64,000 bases of DNA from Brevundimonas naejangsanensis (GTDB lineage: Bacteria; Pseudomonadota; Alphaproteobacteria; Caulobacterales; Caulobacteraceae): contig NZ_CP032707.1 in the NCBI RefSeq assembly GCF_003627995.1, positions 1,292,501 to 1,356,500 on the forward strand. Direction: 5' to 3'. A program made the position numbers and the translations under genes. The notes beneath the pieces were generated by a model, which saw nothing but the letters and a program-made list of their open reading frames with translations, did no database searches and was not told the origin of the DNA. Of this stretch, positions 27,771-36,820 are shown in pieces (positions within the stretch are counted from its first letter, which is position 1; each line of letters starts with the position of its first letter).

Positions 27771-29009
27771 ATGAGATTCGGTATTTCGCCACGGGCGATC
27801 ACCCCCTTGGTCATGGCGGGTCTGGCGCTGGCGACGGCGGCCCTGGTCGCGGTGCGTCCGGCTCAGGCTCAGGCTCAGGCTCAGGCCTCGGCGGCGGTCG
27901 ACGGACGGGCCTCCGCCGGATTGCCCCTGAGCCAGAACGGCGGGACGTGGGATTCCGGCCATGTGCAGGGCGTCGCCGTCGATCTCGAGGGCGGCTATGT
28001 CTATTACTCCTTCACCAACCTGCTGGCCAAATACGACCTCGAGGGGCGGCTGGTCGGGACCCTGGTCGGCTGGACCGGCCACCTGGGCGACCTGGCCTTC
28101 AACCCGGCCGACGGCAAGCTTTACGGCTCGCTGGAGTACAAGGCGGACCAGGCCTTCTACATCGCCGTGATCGACGTCGCCGGGCTTGACCGGATCGGCG
28201 TGGAGGCCGGCGAAAGCGCCCTGTTCCAGACGGTCCACCTGGCCGAGGTCGCCAGGGACTACGCCGCCGACATGGACGGCGACGGCCGCTTCGACGGCGA
28301 CGTGGCCGCGACGCGCGACCATCGCTACGGCGCCTCGGGCATCGACGGGGTGGCCTTTGGCCCGCGCTTCGGGCGCAGCGACGGACCCTCGCTGCTGACC
28401 GTGGCCTACGGGGTCTATGGCGATGTCACGCGCACCGACAACGACCATCAGGTCCTGCTGCAATACGACATCGCCGACTGGGGTCGTCACGCCCGTCCGC
28501 TGTCCGAGGCGGAGCCGCACCGCGAGGGCCCCGCCGCCGTTGACGGCAAGTATTTCGTCCGCACCGGCAACACGACCTACGGGGTGCAGAACCTCGCCTA
28601 CGACGCCACAGCCAAGCGCTGGTTCATGGGCGTCTATCAGGGCCGCAAGCCGACCTTTCCCAATTATCTGCTGTTCGCCGTCGAGGCGTCTGCCCGGCCC
28701 GCCAGGGGCGATCTGATCGGCGTGCCCGATGCGGACGGTCGGGGCTGGGAGCAGGGCCTGATCCTGCCTCTCGCTCAGGATGGGCTCAAGGATTCCGCCA
28801 CGGGCCTGCGCGGCTGGCGCTGGAAGGCCGACGTGGGCCTGGCGCCGGTCGGACGCGGCCTCTTCTATGTGGCGGCCAATTCCGGCGGCAAGGGCCGCCA
28901 GACCGCGGACATCGCCCTGATGCGCTGGACCGGGGATCCGCAGACGCCCTTCGTCCCCGTCAGCGCCGACGAGCGGGCGCTGAGCCTCGGGCCTTCCACG
29001 ACGCCGTGA
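27771..29009 (+). CDS. Secreted protein of unknown function, propeller-like
   Basis: 412 residues. Signal peptide 1-34 with a QAQAQAQAQA tract encoded by a short CAGGCT repeat. The mature part has repeated beta-strand blocks with D-x-x-G turns: VQGVAVDLEGGYVYYSFTNL, KYDLEGRLVGTLVGWTGHLG, DLAFNPADGKLYGSLEY, GIDGVAFGPRFG. These resemble blades of a beta-propeller. An acidic DMDGDGRFDGD stretch could bind calcium. No family recognised; a phytase-like or sugar-ester role would be speculation. It is 117 bases upstream of the second TonB receptor on the same strand and likely works with it and the PhoD phosphatase. Confidence 0.75.
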   Translation: MRFGISPRAITPLVMAGLALATAALVAVRPAQAQAQAQASAAVDGRASAGLPLSQNGGTWDSGHVQGVAVDLEGGYVYYSFTNLLAKYDLEGRLVGTLVGWTGHLGDLAFNPADGKLYGSLEYKADQAFYIAVIDVAGLDRIGVEAGESALFQTVHLAEVARDYAADMDGDGRFDGDVAATRDHRYGASGIDGVAFGPRFGRSDGPSLLTVAYGVYGDVTRTDNDHQVLLQYDIADWGRHARPLSEAEPHREGPAAVDGKYFVRTGNTTYGVQNLAYDATAKRWFMGVYQGRKPTFPNYLLFAVEASARPARGDLIGVPDADGRGWEQGLILPLAQDGLKDSATGLRGWRWKADVGLAPVGRGLFYVAANSGGKGRQTADIALMRWTGDPQTPFVPVSADERALSLGPSTTP

Positions 29010-29126
29010 GGTCTGGCCCGCCCCGACGAGGCGGCCCCGCTGGCTGAACCCGACGGGGGCGCCGGCGCGCCGTCCGGACCCCCGTCCTTCTCTCCCTCCC
29101 TCCCCAAGTAGATTGAGCAAGTCCCT

Positions 29127-32100
29127 ATGAAGTCTCGTCTCCAGCACCTCGCCGGCGTGAGCCCGCGCGCCCTTCTGCTGTGTCCGCTGATGGCGGCCGC
29201 CTTCGCGGCGGCGACGCCCCAGGCGGCGCTGGCCCAGGCCGCGACGGCCCAGGCCCCCGTCGCCGCCGGCGCCCTGCGCGGCCGGGTGTTCGACACCGCC
29301 ACCGGCGAATACGTCCGCAACGCCGAGGTCCGCGTCGAGGGCACGAGCCTGGTCGCCTATTCGGGCGACGGCGGCGTCTTCCGCCTGAGCGGAGTCCCAG
29401 CCGGCGAGGCCGTCCTGGTGGTCCGCTACGCCGGTCTGCGGGAGGCGCGCGCCGTCGCCAGCGTCAGCGCCGGCCAGACCACGGCCCTGGATGTCGAACT
29501 GAAGGCGCCGTCCTATGCCGCCGCCGCCGATGTGGCCTCGGTCGAGGACATCGTGGTCACGGCCGCGCGCGGCGGTCAGGCCAAGGCGCTGATGGAGCGC
29601 CGCGCCTCGATGAACGCCAAGAACGTCGTCCCAGCCGACAACTTCGGCGCCCTGACCATGGGCGACGTCGGCGAGTTCATGAAATCCATGCCGGGCCTGT
29701 CGATCGACTACACCGAGGTCGACGCCACCGCCGTGCGCATCGGCGGCCTGCCGCCCAAATACTCCACCTTCACCATGGACGGGGCCAGGATGGCCACGGC
29801 CACCTCGAACAACAACTCGGGCCGTCAGAACTCGTTCGAGCAGATGTCGATCACCGGCATCGAGACGATCGAACTGAACCACACCCTGCTGGCCAGCATG
29901 GACGCGGACTCGCCGGGCGGCAGCATCAACCTGCGCAGCAAGTACGCCTTCCAGTTGCCCGGGCGGCAGCTGCGCTTCCAGGTAGGCGGGGTGGCGACCT
30001 CGGACTCGGCCCTGTCGCGCCACTACATGCCCGACGACAAGAAGCACGCCAGCCTCTACCCCTCGGCCCAGTTCTCCTACGCCGACGTGTTCCTGGACGG
30101 CCGCCTGGGCGTCGCGGTCAGCGCCAGCCACAACGCCAACTACGTGCAGCAGGATCGCATCCAGACCGACTGGTCCTATCTGGCTGACGGCCGGGTGATC
30201 CCCTACCAGGTCATGTGGCGCCCGGGGCCGAAGCTGACCAGCCGATCCGCCGCCAACCTGGCGGTGGACTACAAGTTCACCGAGGACCTGATCTTCTCGC
30301 TGCGCAGCAACTACTCGTTCTATGACGTCGAGTATTTCAACCAGTACACCTATCTGACGTTCGGCACGACGACGCGCTCCTACGCCACGGCGGACTCGAC
30401 GCCGACTCACATCGTGGTCGATCCGAACGGCGTGAACACCCGGCTGCGCACGGGCTATTCGCACCGCTATGCGGGCACGCCCTCCTATCTGATCGCGCCC
30501 AAGCTCGAGTATAAGGGCGAGACTTGGGAGGCGGCGCTGCGCGGCAGCTATTCGACCTCGGAGTTCAACTTCCGCGACAACAGCAAGGGCTTCTTCCAGC
30601 GCACCGACAGCCAGGTGACGCGGATCGGCTTCGTCATGGATCGCGATGCGCCGGACTCCAACGCCTGGAACCTGCGCCAGACCGCAGGACGTTCGTGGAG
30701 CGACCCGACGAGCTACAACCGCGACGACGACATTGGCAACAACGTCCGCACCGCCGAGTCCGACGCGATCAACGACATGTATTCGCTCAACCTGGACCTG
30801 AAGAAGCGGGTCAGCCTGGGCGACGTCCATTTCACCTTGATGGGCGGCCTTGGCGCGCGCAGCAACGACTGGCGCACGGACGAGGGCTCCTTCCAGCAGT
30901 TCCAGTACGTCGGTCCGACCGGCGACCTGACCCAGACCGCGCCCGAGGCGGTGGTGCCGTGGACCCAGAAGTACCGTTTCGAGATGATCGGCTTCGATGC
31001 GGGCAACATGAACGCCCAGGGCTGGCGCGCCGACAGCAACTACGGGCTCTACGACATCTATCGCGAGCATCCCGACTATTTCGTCGCCGACACGGTCGGC
31101 AACCTGAAGCGCCGTCTCGACAACGACAAGCGGGTCAAGGAGGACATCACCTCCGCCTATGCCGAGGCCCAGGCCGACGCCGGCCGCGCGCGCTTCGACC
31201 TGGGGCTGCGCTATGAGAAGACCGAGACGGCGGCCCGTATCGCCGTCATCCGTCCGGCCAAGGAGGTCGCGGACGCCGGCCTGGCGGTCAACACCGTCGA
31301 GGGGCTGCTGTACCAGTACAACAACGGGACCTATCAGGATCGCAAGGGCGAGTACGACGACTGGTTCTGGAGCGGCGGGGTCAAATACGACTTCACCGAC
31401 AAGCTGGTCGGCCAGCTGTCCTTCAGTCAGGCGGTCCTGCGCCCCGACTACGGCAACCTGGGCGGGGTGGTGTCGGTCAACGACGACACCATGATCGTCA
31501 CCGTGCCGAACCCCGAGCTGAAGCCGGAGCATTCGACCAAATACTACGCCAGCCTGCAGTACTATCTGGAGCCGGCGGGCATCATCGGCCTGTCGGCCTA
31601 CCAGCTCGACATGCAGGACATGCAGGTCACCGGCATGACGGTGAATCCGGAGGACGTCGGCTTCGATCCGGCCGAGTACGCCGGCTACACCTTCCGCAGC
31701 GCCCAGAACCTGGACGGAACCAGCACCAACCGCGGCGTGGTGCTGGAATACAGCCAGCAGCTGACCTTCCTGCCGGGCGCCTGGCGCGGCCTGGGCCTGC
31801 ACGGCTCGATGACCTATCTGGACCCGGACGGCGAGCGCCAGAGCACGCCCAAGCAGGCAGCCAACTGGGGCGTCCGCTACAACTTCGGCCGCTTCGACTT
31901 TCAGCTGAACGGCAACTGGCAGTCGAAATACCGCGTCAGCGGGCTGAACAACACGCCGACCACGGCCAACAACGGCATCCTCTACCACTCGCCGCGCGAG
32001 CTGTGGAACGTCAGCGTGAACTACAAGATCAATGACCGTTTCGACCTGATGCTGGCCGGTCGGAACATCTTCAACTCGCCGGATGTCATCTACTCCAACG

Positions 32101-32171
32101 AGCGCGATCGGGTGCAGCAGTACACCGTCTATGGCTCGATGTGGAACATCGGCGTCAAGGGCGTCTTCTGA
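29127..32171 (+). CDS. TonB-dependent outer membrane receptor
   Basis: 1014 residues. Signal peptide to about 36 (ALA-QA). Carboxypeptidase-regulatory-like domain: ALRGRVFDTATGEYVRNAEV, then YSGDGGVFRLSGVPAGEAVL. TonB box-like VEDIVVTAAR near 140. Plug: MGDVGEFMKSMPGLSIDYTE, AVRIGGLPPKYSTFTMDGAR and SITGIETIELNHTLLASMDA. A long barrel ends in GVKGVF with terminal Phe. Receptors of this group in Caulobacterales import varied organic compounds. Position before a PhoD-type phosphatase suggests an organophosphate. Start ATG 29127. Confidence 0.94.
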   Translation: MKSRLQHLAGVSPRALLLCPLMAAAFAAATPQAALAQAATAQAPVAAGALRGRVFDTATGEYVRNAEVRVEGTSLVAYSGDGGVFRLSGVPAGEAVLVVRYAGLREARAVASVSAGQTTALDVELKAPSYAAAADVASVEDIVVTAARGGQAKALMERRASMNAKNVVPADNFGALTMGDVGEFMKSMPGLSIDYTEVDATAVRIGGLPPKYSTFTMDGARMATATSNNNSGRQNSFEQMSITGIETIELNHTLLASMDADSPGGSINLRSKYAFQLPGRQLRFQVGGVATSDSALSRHYMPDDKKHASLYPSAQFSYADVFLDGRLGVAVSASHNANYVQQDRIQTDWSYLADGRVIPYQVMWRPGPKLTSRSAANLAVDYKFTEDLIFSLRSNYSFYDVEYFNQYTYLTFGTTTRSYATADSTPTHIVVDPNGVNTRLRTGYSHRYAGTPSYLIAPKLEYKGETWEAALRGSYSTSEFNFRDNSKGFFQRTDSQVTRIGFVMDRDAPDSNAWNLRQTAGRSWSDPTSYNRDDDIGNNVRTAESDAINDMYSLNLDLKKRVSLGDVHFTLMGGLGARSNDWRTDEGSFQQFQYVGPTGDLTQTAPEAVVPWTQKYRFEMIGFDAGNMNAQGWRADSNYGLYDIYREHPDYFVADTVGNLKRRLDNDKRVKEDITSAYAEAQADAGRARFDLGLRYEKTETAARIAVIRPAKEVADAGLAVNTVEGLLYQYNNGTYQDRKGEYDDWFWSGGVKYDFTDKLVGQLSFSQAVLRPDYGNLGGVVSVNDDTMIVTVPNPELKPEHSTKYYASLQYYLEPAGIIGLSAYQLDMQDMQVTGMTVNPEDVGFDPAEYAGYTFRSAQNLDGTSTNRGVVLEYSQQLTFLPGAWRGLGLHGSMTYLDPDGERQSTPKQAANWGVRYNFGRFDFQLNGNWQSKYRVSGLNNTPTTANNGILYHSPRELWNVSVNYKINDRFDLMLAGRNIFNSPDVIYSNERDRVQQYTVYGSMWNIGVKGVF

Positions 32172-32281
32172 TCCCCCTGAACGTCTGAAGGCCCGGCGGC
32201 CGCGCCGTCTCGCGACGGCGCGGCCGCGGCTGGGCCGACCGGGCGGCCCCGCCGCCGGATTGCATTTCCAAAGGACATGTC

Positions 32282-33916
32282 ATGCCTCTGATGCTTGATC
32301 GACGGCGGCTGGTGCTGGGCGGCGGCCTGGGCCTGGCCGCGCTGGGCCTGCCGGGCGGGGCGGCCCTGGCGCGCGAGATGCTCGGCGCCTCGGGCTTCAC
32401 CCACGGCGTCGCCAGCGGCGAGCCGGGGCCGGACTCCCTGTTGCTGTGGAGCCGCTACGTCCCCGCGGGCGGCGCCGACGAGGTCCGCCTGGACGTCGAG
32501 ATCGCCTCGGACCGCGATTTCCGTCAGATCGCGGCGCGCGGCGTGGGGCGCACCGGCGCCTATCGCGACTGGACCGTCAAGATCACCCTGGACGGGCTGA
32601 ACCCCGGCGCGACCTACTGGTATCGCTTCATCGGCCCGGATGGGTCGCGGTCGCAGACGGGGCGGGCGCGGACCCTGCCGGTGGGCCGAACCGGCCGGTT
32701 CCGCATCGGCCTGTTCTCCTGCTCCAATCTGCCGATGGGCTGGTTCAACGCCTATGCCCACGCGGCGGCGCGCGACGACGTCGACCTGTGGCTGCACGTC
32801 GGCGACTATGTCTATGAATACGGCCTGGGCTCCTACGCCGTGGATGACCGCATCGCCGAGCGCGCGGTCCTGCCGGCTCACGACCACGAGATGGTCGCCC
32901 TGGCCGACTACCGTCTGCGCTTCGCCTGCTACCGCGCCGATCCCGACCTGCAGGCCCTGCACGCGGCGGCCCCCATGGTCTGCGTCTGGGACGACCATGA
33001 ATCGACCAACGACAGCTGGGAGGGCGGGGCTCAGAACCACCAGTCGGCGACCGAGGGCGACTGGAGCACGCGGCGCGCCGCCGCCGTCCAGGCCTATCTG
33101 GAGTGGATGCCGATCTCGGAAGAGCCGTGGAAGGCCTACGCCATCGGCGATCTGGCCACCCTCTACCGCACGGAATCGCGCCTGATCGGCCGCACGCGCC
33201 AGGCCGACATCGGCGCCGCCTATCGCGAGGGGACGGAAGCCGCCCTGACCGCCTTTCGCGACGGCGCCTGGCAGGACGCCTCGGCCTCCATGCTGGGCTC
33301 GACGCAGGAGGCCTGGCTGGCGCGCGAACTGCGGGCCAACGCCCGGACCACGGCCTGGCAGGTGGTCGGCATGGGAACCATCATGGGCCGCACCGTCATG
33401 CCCCAGGACGCGGTCAGCTGGCTGCGGTCAGACCTCAGCGAAGGCGCCGTCCGCTCTTTCGCCAACGCCGCGCGGGCGGGCCGGGTCGGCCTGCCCATGT
33501 GGATGGACCGCTGGGACGGCTATCCGGCGGCGCGCTCGCGCTTCCTCAAGGCGGCGCAGGCGGCGGACGCCGACCTGGTCATGCTGGCGGGCGACAGCCA
33601 CAACGCCTGGGCCTATTCCCTGGCCGAGGACGGACGCTCCGCCGGGGTGGAGTTCGCCGGCCAGGCCGTGACCTCCAACGGCATCGAGCGCCAGCTGGGC
33701 GTGGCGCCCTCAGTCGCCGCCCGTTCCTTCGTCGCCGCCAACCCGGAGATGGCTTGGGCCCAGACCAGCGGGCGCGGCTATATGATGATCGACATCACCC
33801 CCGAGCGCGTCGGCGGCGAATGGATCTTCATGGAGACGGTCAAGGCGCGCGGCACGGCCGTCGCCGGCGTGCACCGGATGGCGGTCGAGAAGGGCCGGCG
33901 GCGCTTCCTGGCCTGA
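32282..33916 (+). CDS. phoD: Alkaline phosphatase D (PhoD family), Tat-exported
   Basis: 544 residues. Twin-arginine leader DRRRLVLGGGLGLAALGLPG at the N-terminus. An N-terminal beta domain (FTHGVASGEPGPDSLLLWSR, NPGATYWYRFIGPDG) is followed by the metallophosphatase core: GLFSCSNLPMGWFNAY, HVGDYVYEYG, CVWDDHESTNDSW, and LAGDSHNAWAYS. PhoD enzymes use Fe(III)/Ca and cleave phosphate mono- and diesters. Tat export fits cofactor loading in the cytoplasm. It lies 110 bases after the TonB receptor, so the two are probably cotranscribed. Confidence 0.94.
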   Translation: MPLMLDRRRLVLGGGLGLAALGLPGGAALAREMLGASGFTHGVASGEPGPDSLLLWSRYVPAGGADEVRLDVEIASDRDFRQIAARGVGRTGAYRDWTVKITLDGLNPGATYWYRFIGPDGSRSQTGRARTLPVGRTGRFRIGLFSCSNLPMGWFNAYAHAAARDDVDLWLHVGDYVYEYGLGSYAVDDRIAERAVLPAHDHEMVALADYRLRFACYRADPDLQALHAAAPMVCVWDDHESTNDSWEGGAQNHQSATEGDWSTRRAAAVQAYLEWMPISEEPWKAYAIGDLATLYRTESRLIGRTRQADIGAAYREGTEAALTAFRDGAWQDASASMLGSTQEAWLARELRANARTTAWQVVGMGTIMGRTVMPQDAVSWLRSDLSEGAVRSFANAARAGRVGLPMWMDRWDGYPAARSRFLKAAQAADADLVMLAGDSHNAWAYSLAEDGRSAGVEFAGQAVTSNGIERQLGVAPSVAARSFVAANPEMAWAQTSGRGYMMIDITPERVGGEWIFMETVKARGTAVAGVHRMAVEKGRRRFLA

Positions 33917-34038
33917 CGGTTCGCGGATTCCCGCTGCGCGGCTGCAAGAGAGGACTGGCTGATCGCGGCTTTGGCCTTCACACTGCGGCGAAAGGCGGGG
34001 CGGGTGCAGCCGCTCGCCGGTTTGGGAAGGTATGCGGC

Positions 34039-35481
34039 ATGGTCGACACGCTTGAACTCTCGCACTGGATCGGCGGGGAGAAGGTCGGGGCCGAGCGGCC
34101 GGGCGAGCGGCGGAATCCTTCCGACACCCGCGAGGTGGTGGCCCGCACCCCTCTGGGCGGCGCCGCCGAGGTCGACCAGGCCGTCGCCGCCGCCCGCGCG
34201 GCCTTCCCCGGCTGGGCCGACGCCTCGCCCGAGGCGCGCTCGGACGTGCTGGACCGGGCCGGAACCTTGCTGATGGAGCGGCGCGAGGTCGTCGGCCGCC
34301 TGCTGTCGCGCGAGGAGGGCAAGACCCTGGCCGAAGGCATTGGCGAGACGGCCCGCGCCGCCCGCATCCTCAAGTATTTCGCGGGCGAGGCCCTGCGTCT
34401 GCACGGCCAGAACCTGGCCTCGACCCGGCCGGGCGTGGAGGTGCAGACCTATCGCCAGCCGGTCGGCGTCTTCGGCCTGATCACCCCGTGGAATTTCCCC
34501 ATCGCCATTCCGGCCTGGAAGATCGCCCCCGCCGTCGCCTTCGGCAATACGGTGGTGATCAAGCCCGCCGGCCCGACCCCGGCCACGGCCGAGGCCCTGG
34601 TCGCCATCCTGCATGAGGCGGGCCTGCCGGGCGGGGTGGTCAACATGGTCATCGGCGACGGCGACGTGGGCCGCGCCATCGTCGCCCACCCCGGTGTGGA
34701 CGGCGTCAGCTTCACCGGCTCGCAGGCCGTGGGCGCGAGCGTGGCCGAAGGCGCGATGAAGCGTCAGGCCCGGGTGCAGCTGGAGATGGGCGGCAAGAAC
34801 CCCCTGATAGTGCTGGACGACGCCGACCTGGAGCGGGCCGTGGCCATCGCTCTCGACGGCAGCTTCTTCGCCACCGGCCAGCGCTGCACCGCCTCCAGCC
34901 GCCTGATCGTGCAGGACGGAATCCACGACCGCTTCGTCGCCGCCCTGGCCGAGAGGGTGAAGGCCCTGCGCGTCGGCGACGCGCTCGATCCGGCTACCCA
35001 GATGGGCCCGGCCGTGACCGAGGCCCAGCGTCAGGTCTCCTATGACTACATCGCCATCGCCCGGGACGGCGGCGGCCGCGTCGTCGCCGGGGGCGAGCGG
35101 TTGAGCCTCGACAAGCCCGGCTGGTACGTCCAGCCGACCCTGATCGCCGACACCCTGCCGGACGCGCGGATCAACCATGAGGAGGTGTTCGGCCCGGTCG
35201 CCTCGACCATCTGCGTCGCCTCCTATGAAGAGGCCCTGGCCATCGCCAACGGCGTCGAGTTCGGCCTGTCGGCGGGCATCGTCACCCAGTCGCTCAAGCA
35301 CGCCCGGGACTTCCAGCGCCGGGCCCGGGCGGGCATGACCATGGTCAACCTGCCCACCGCCGGGGTCGACTATCACGTGCCCTTCGGCGGCACGAAGGCC
35401 TCCTCCTACGGCCCGCGCGAACAGGGCTTCGCCGCCGCCGCCTTCTACACCCAGACCAAGACCAGCTACTCGGCGGGCTGA
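34039..35481 (+). CDS. NAD(P)-dependent aldehyde dehydrogenase, KGSADH-like
   Basis: 480 residues. NAD(P) fold with GLITPWNFPIAIPAWKIAPA, VIKPAGPTPATAEALV, FTGSQAVGASVA, catalytic Glu in LEMGGKNPLIV, and nucleophile Cys in FFATGQRCTASSRLI. The C-terminal NLPTAGVDYHVPFGGTKASS followed by YGPREQG resembles alpha-ketoglutaric semialdehyde dehydrogenases of sugar-acid pathways (from memory). Succinate semialdehyde dehydrogenase activity is an alternative. ATG 34039 is chosen because similarity starts at LSHWIGGEKV. No other sugar-acid gene is adjacent, so the physiological role is uncertain. Confidence 0.8.
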   Translation: MVDTLELSHWIGGEKVGAERPGERRNPSDTREVVARTPLGGAAEVDQAVAAARAAFPGWADASPEARSDVLDRAGTLLMERREVVGRLLSREEGKTLAEGIGETARAARILKYFAGEALRLHGQNLASTRPGVEVQTYRQPVGVFGLITPWNFPIAIPAWKIAPAVAFGNTVVIKPAGPTPATAEALVAILHEAGLPGGVVNMVIGDGDVGRAIVAHPGVDGVSFTGSQAVGASVAEGAMKRQARVQLEMGGKNPLIVLDDADLERAVAIALDGSFFATGQRCTASSRLIVQDGIHDRFVAALAERVKALRVGDALDPATQMGPAVTEAQRQVSYDYIAIARDGGGRVVAGGERLSLDKPGWYVQPTLIADTLPDARINHEEVFGPVASTICVASYEEALAIANGVEFGLSAGIVTQSLKHARDFQRRARAGMTMVNLPTAGVDYHVPFGGTKASSYGPREQGFAAAAFYTQTKTSYSAG

Positions 35482-35567
35482 ACGACGCCGCTGGACAGGA
35501 TCGGCGGGTCTGCGGCAGGCGCGGCATGAATGATGACAGGACGCCGGCGGGGCGCGGAGTTCAACCC

Positions 35568-36557
35568 ATGACCATTCGACTTTCGCGCACCGGCCTGGCG
35601 GCGGACGGCCAGGGGCCGTTGGCGGCGTTCGTGACTTTCGTCGACACGGTGCTGCGCGGCGTCGGCCAGGTCATGCTGCAGAACAACAGCTATGCGGGCC
35701 TGCTGTTTCTGGCGGGCGTCTTCTACAATTCGCCCCTGTTCGGCTCGGCGGTTCTTCTGGGCGCGGCGACCAGCACGGCGACGGCGCGGTTGCTGGCGGC
35801 CGAGCCGGCCCAGCTGCGAGCGGGTCTGTTCGGCTTCAACGGCGCCCTGGTCGCCGTCGCCCTGATGTATTTCCTGCAGCCCGGCGTGCTGACCTGGGCG
35901 GTGGTGATCTTCGCCGCCGCCGCGTCGAGCGTGCTGATGGCGGCCATGCTCACCCTGATGAAGGTCTGGAAGGCGCCGGTGCTGACCGCGCCCTTCGTCT
36001 TCACCACCCTGTGCGTCTTCCTGGCGACCGCGCGGTTCGGCCGGCTTCAGTCCACCGACCAACTGCCGACGGCGGGCCTGCCCCACGCCGTGACGGTCGA
36101 GGGCGTGGTCACCGGCTCGACCGTGGTCGAGGGCCTGTTAAGCGGCGTGGCCCAGGTCTTCTTCCAGGCCAGCCCGATCACCGGCGGCCTGTTCCTGGCC
36201 GGTCTGCTGGTCAGTTCGCGTCAGGCGGGAGCGGCGGCGCTGGCGGGGTCGTTGATCGGCCTGATGGTGGCCTGGGGCATGGGCGCCGCAGAGCCCGCCA
36301 TTCGCGCCGGCGCCTTCGGCTTCAACGCCGCCCTGACCGCCATCGCCCTGGCGAGCGTCTTCTTCCGGCCCGGCGTCGCGACCCTGGCCTACGCCGTCCT
36401 GGGGGCGGTGGCGGCGACGGTGGCCTACGCCGCCCTGTCGGCCGCCCTGGCGCCGCTCGGCATGCCCGCCCTCACTCTGCCGTTCGTCGTGGTGGTCTGG
36501 GTCTTCGTCCTGGCCGCGCCCGCCTTCTCGCGCCTGCAAAGGGTCGCCGAGGACTGA
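35568..36557 (+). CDS. Urea transporter (UT family)
   Basis: 329 residues with about ten hydrophobic segments and an internal two-fold repeat: NNSYAGLLFLAGVFYNSPLF with AGLFGFNGALVAVALMYFLQ in the first half, and ASPITGGLFLAGLLVSSRQA with AGAFGFNAALTAIALASVFF in the second. The repeated (A/G)FGFN(A/G)AL is the hallmark of urea channels, which pass urea down its gradient. ATG 35568 has GGAG eight bases upstream; an in-frame ATG at 35526 is possible. No urease gene is visible in the window. Confidence 0.9.
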   Translation: MTIRLSRTGLAADGQGPLAAFVTFVDTVLRGVGQVMLQNNSYAGLLFLAGVFYNSPLFGSAVLLGAATSTATARLLAAEPAQLRAGLFGFNGALVAVALMYFLQPGVLTWAVVIFAAAASSVLMAAMLTLMKVWKAPVLTAPFVFTTLCVFLATARFGRLQSTDQLPTAGLPHAVTVEGVVTGSTVVEGLLSGVAQVFFQASPITGGLFLAGLLVSSRQAGAAALAGSLIGLMVAWGMGAAEPAIRAGAFGFNAALTAIALASVFFRPGVATLAYAVLGAVAATVAYAALSAALAPLGMPALTLPFVVVVWVFVLAAPAFSRLQRVAED

Positions 36558-36606
36558 GCGGCGCCTCGCCCGGCCCAGGCAGGGGCGAAGGCTGACGTCC
36601 GAAAAC

Positions 36607-36633
36607 GCCCCGTTCCGAGGCTGGAACCGGGGC
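36607..36633. terminator. Hairpin downstream of urea transporter
   Basis: GCCCCGTTCC and GGAACCGGGGC pair with one bulged C around GAGGCT. On the plus strand there is no U-run, though on the minus strand the stem is followed by TTTT. Probably separates the transporter gene from the Mrp operon. Confidence 0.4.
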
Positions 36634-36820
36634 AGCCTGACGACCCGCGGCGCCGATGCCAGCGGTCCTGAACGGCATCAGGCGCGGTCACAAATGCGCC
36701 AACTCGCCGCTTTGACCGAAGTCCGTCATTTCCCTTAGAAAAAACTCTGGCAGAACGGTGAGGCGCAAAGGCGCTCCTTGCGGACGCCGCCCATCCATCT
36801 CGGAGACGATCGACCCGCCC

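Noticed and set aside
27681..31988. Minus-strand frame of 1435 codons
   Set aside because: Antisense shadow of the TonB receptor and its neighbour; third-position GC bias makes long antisense frames common in this genome, and the composition is arginine/glycine/valine-rich without domains.
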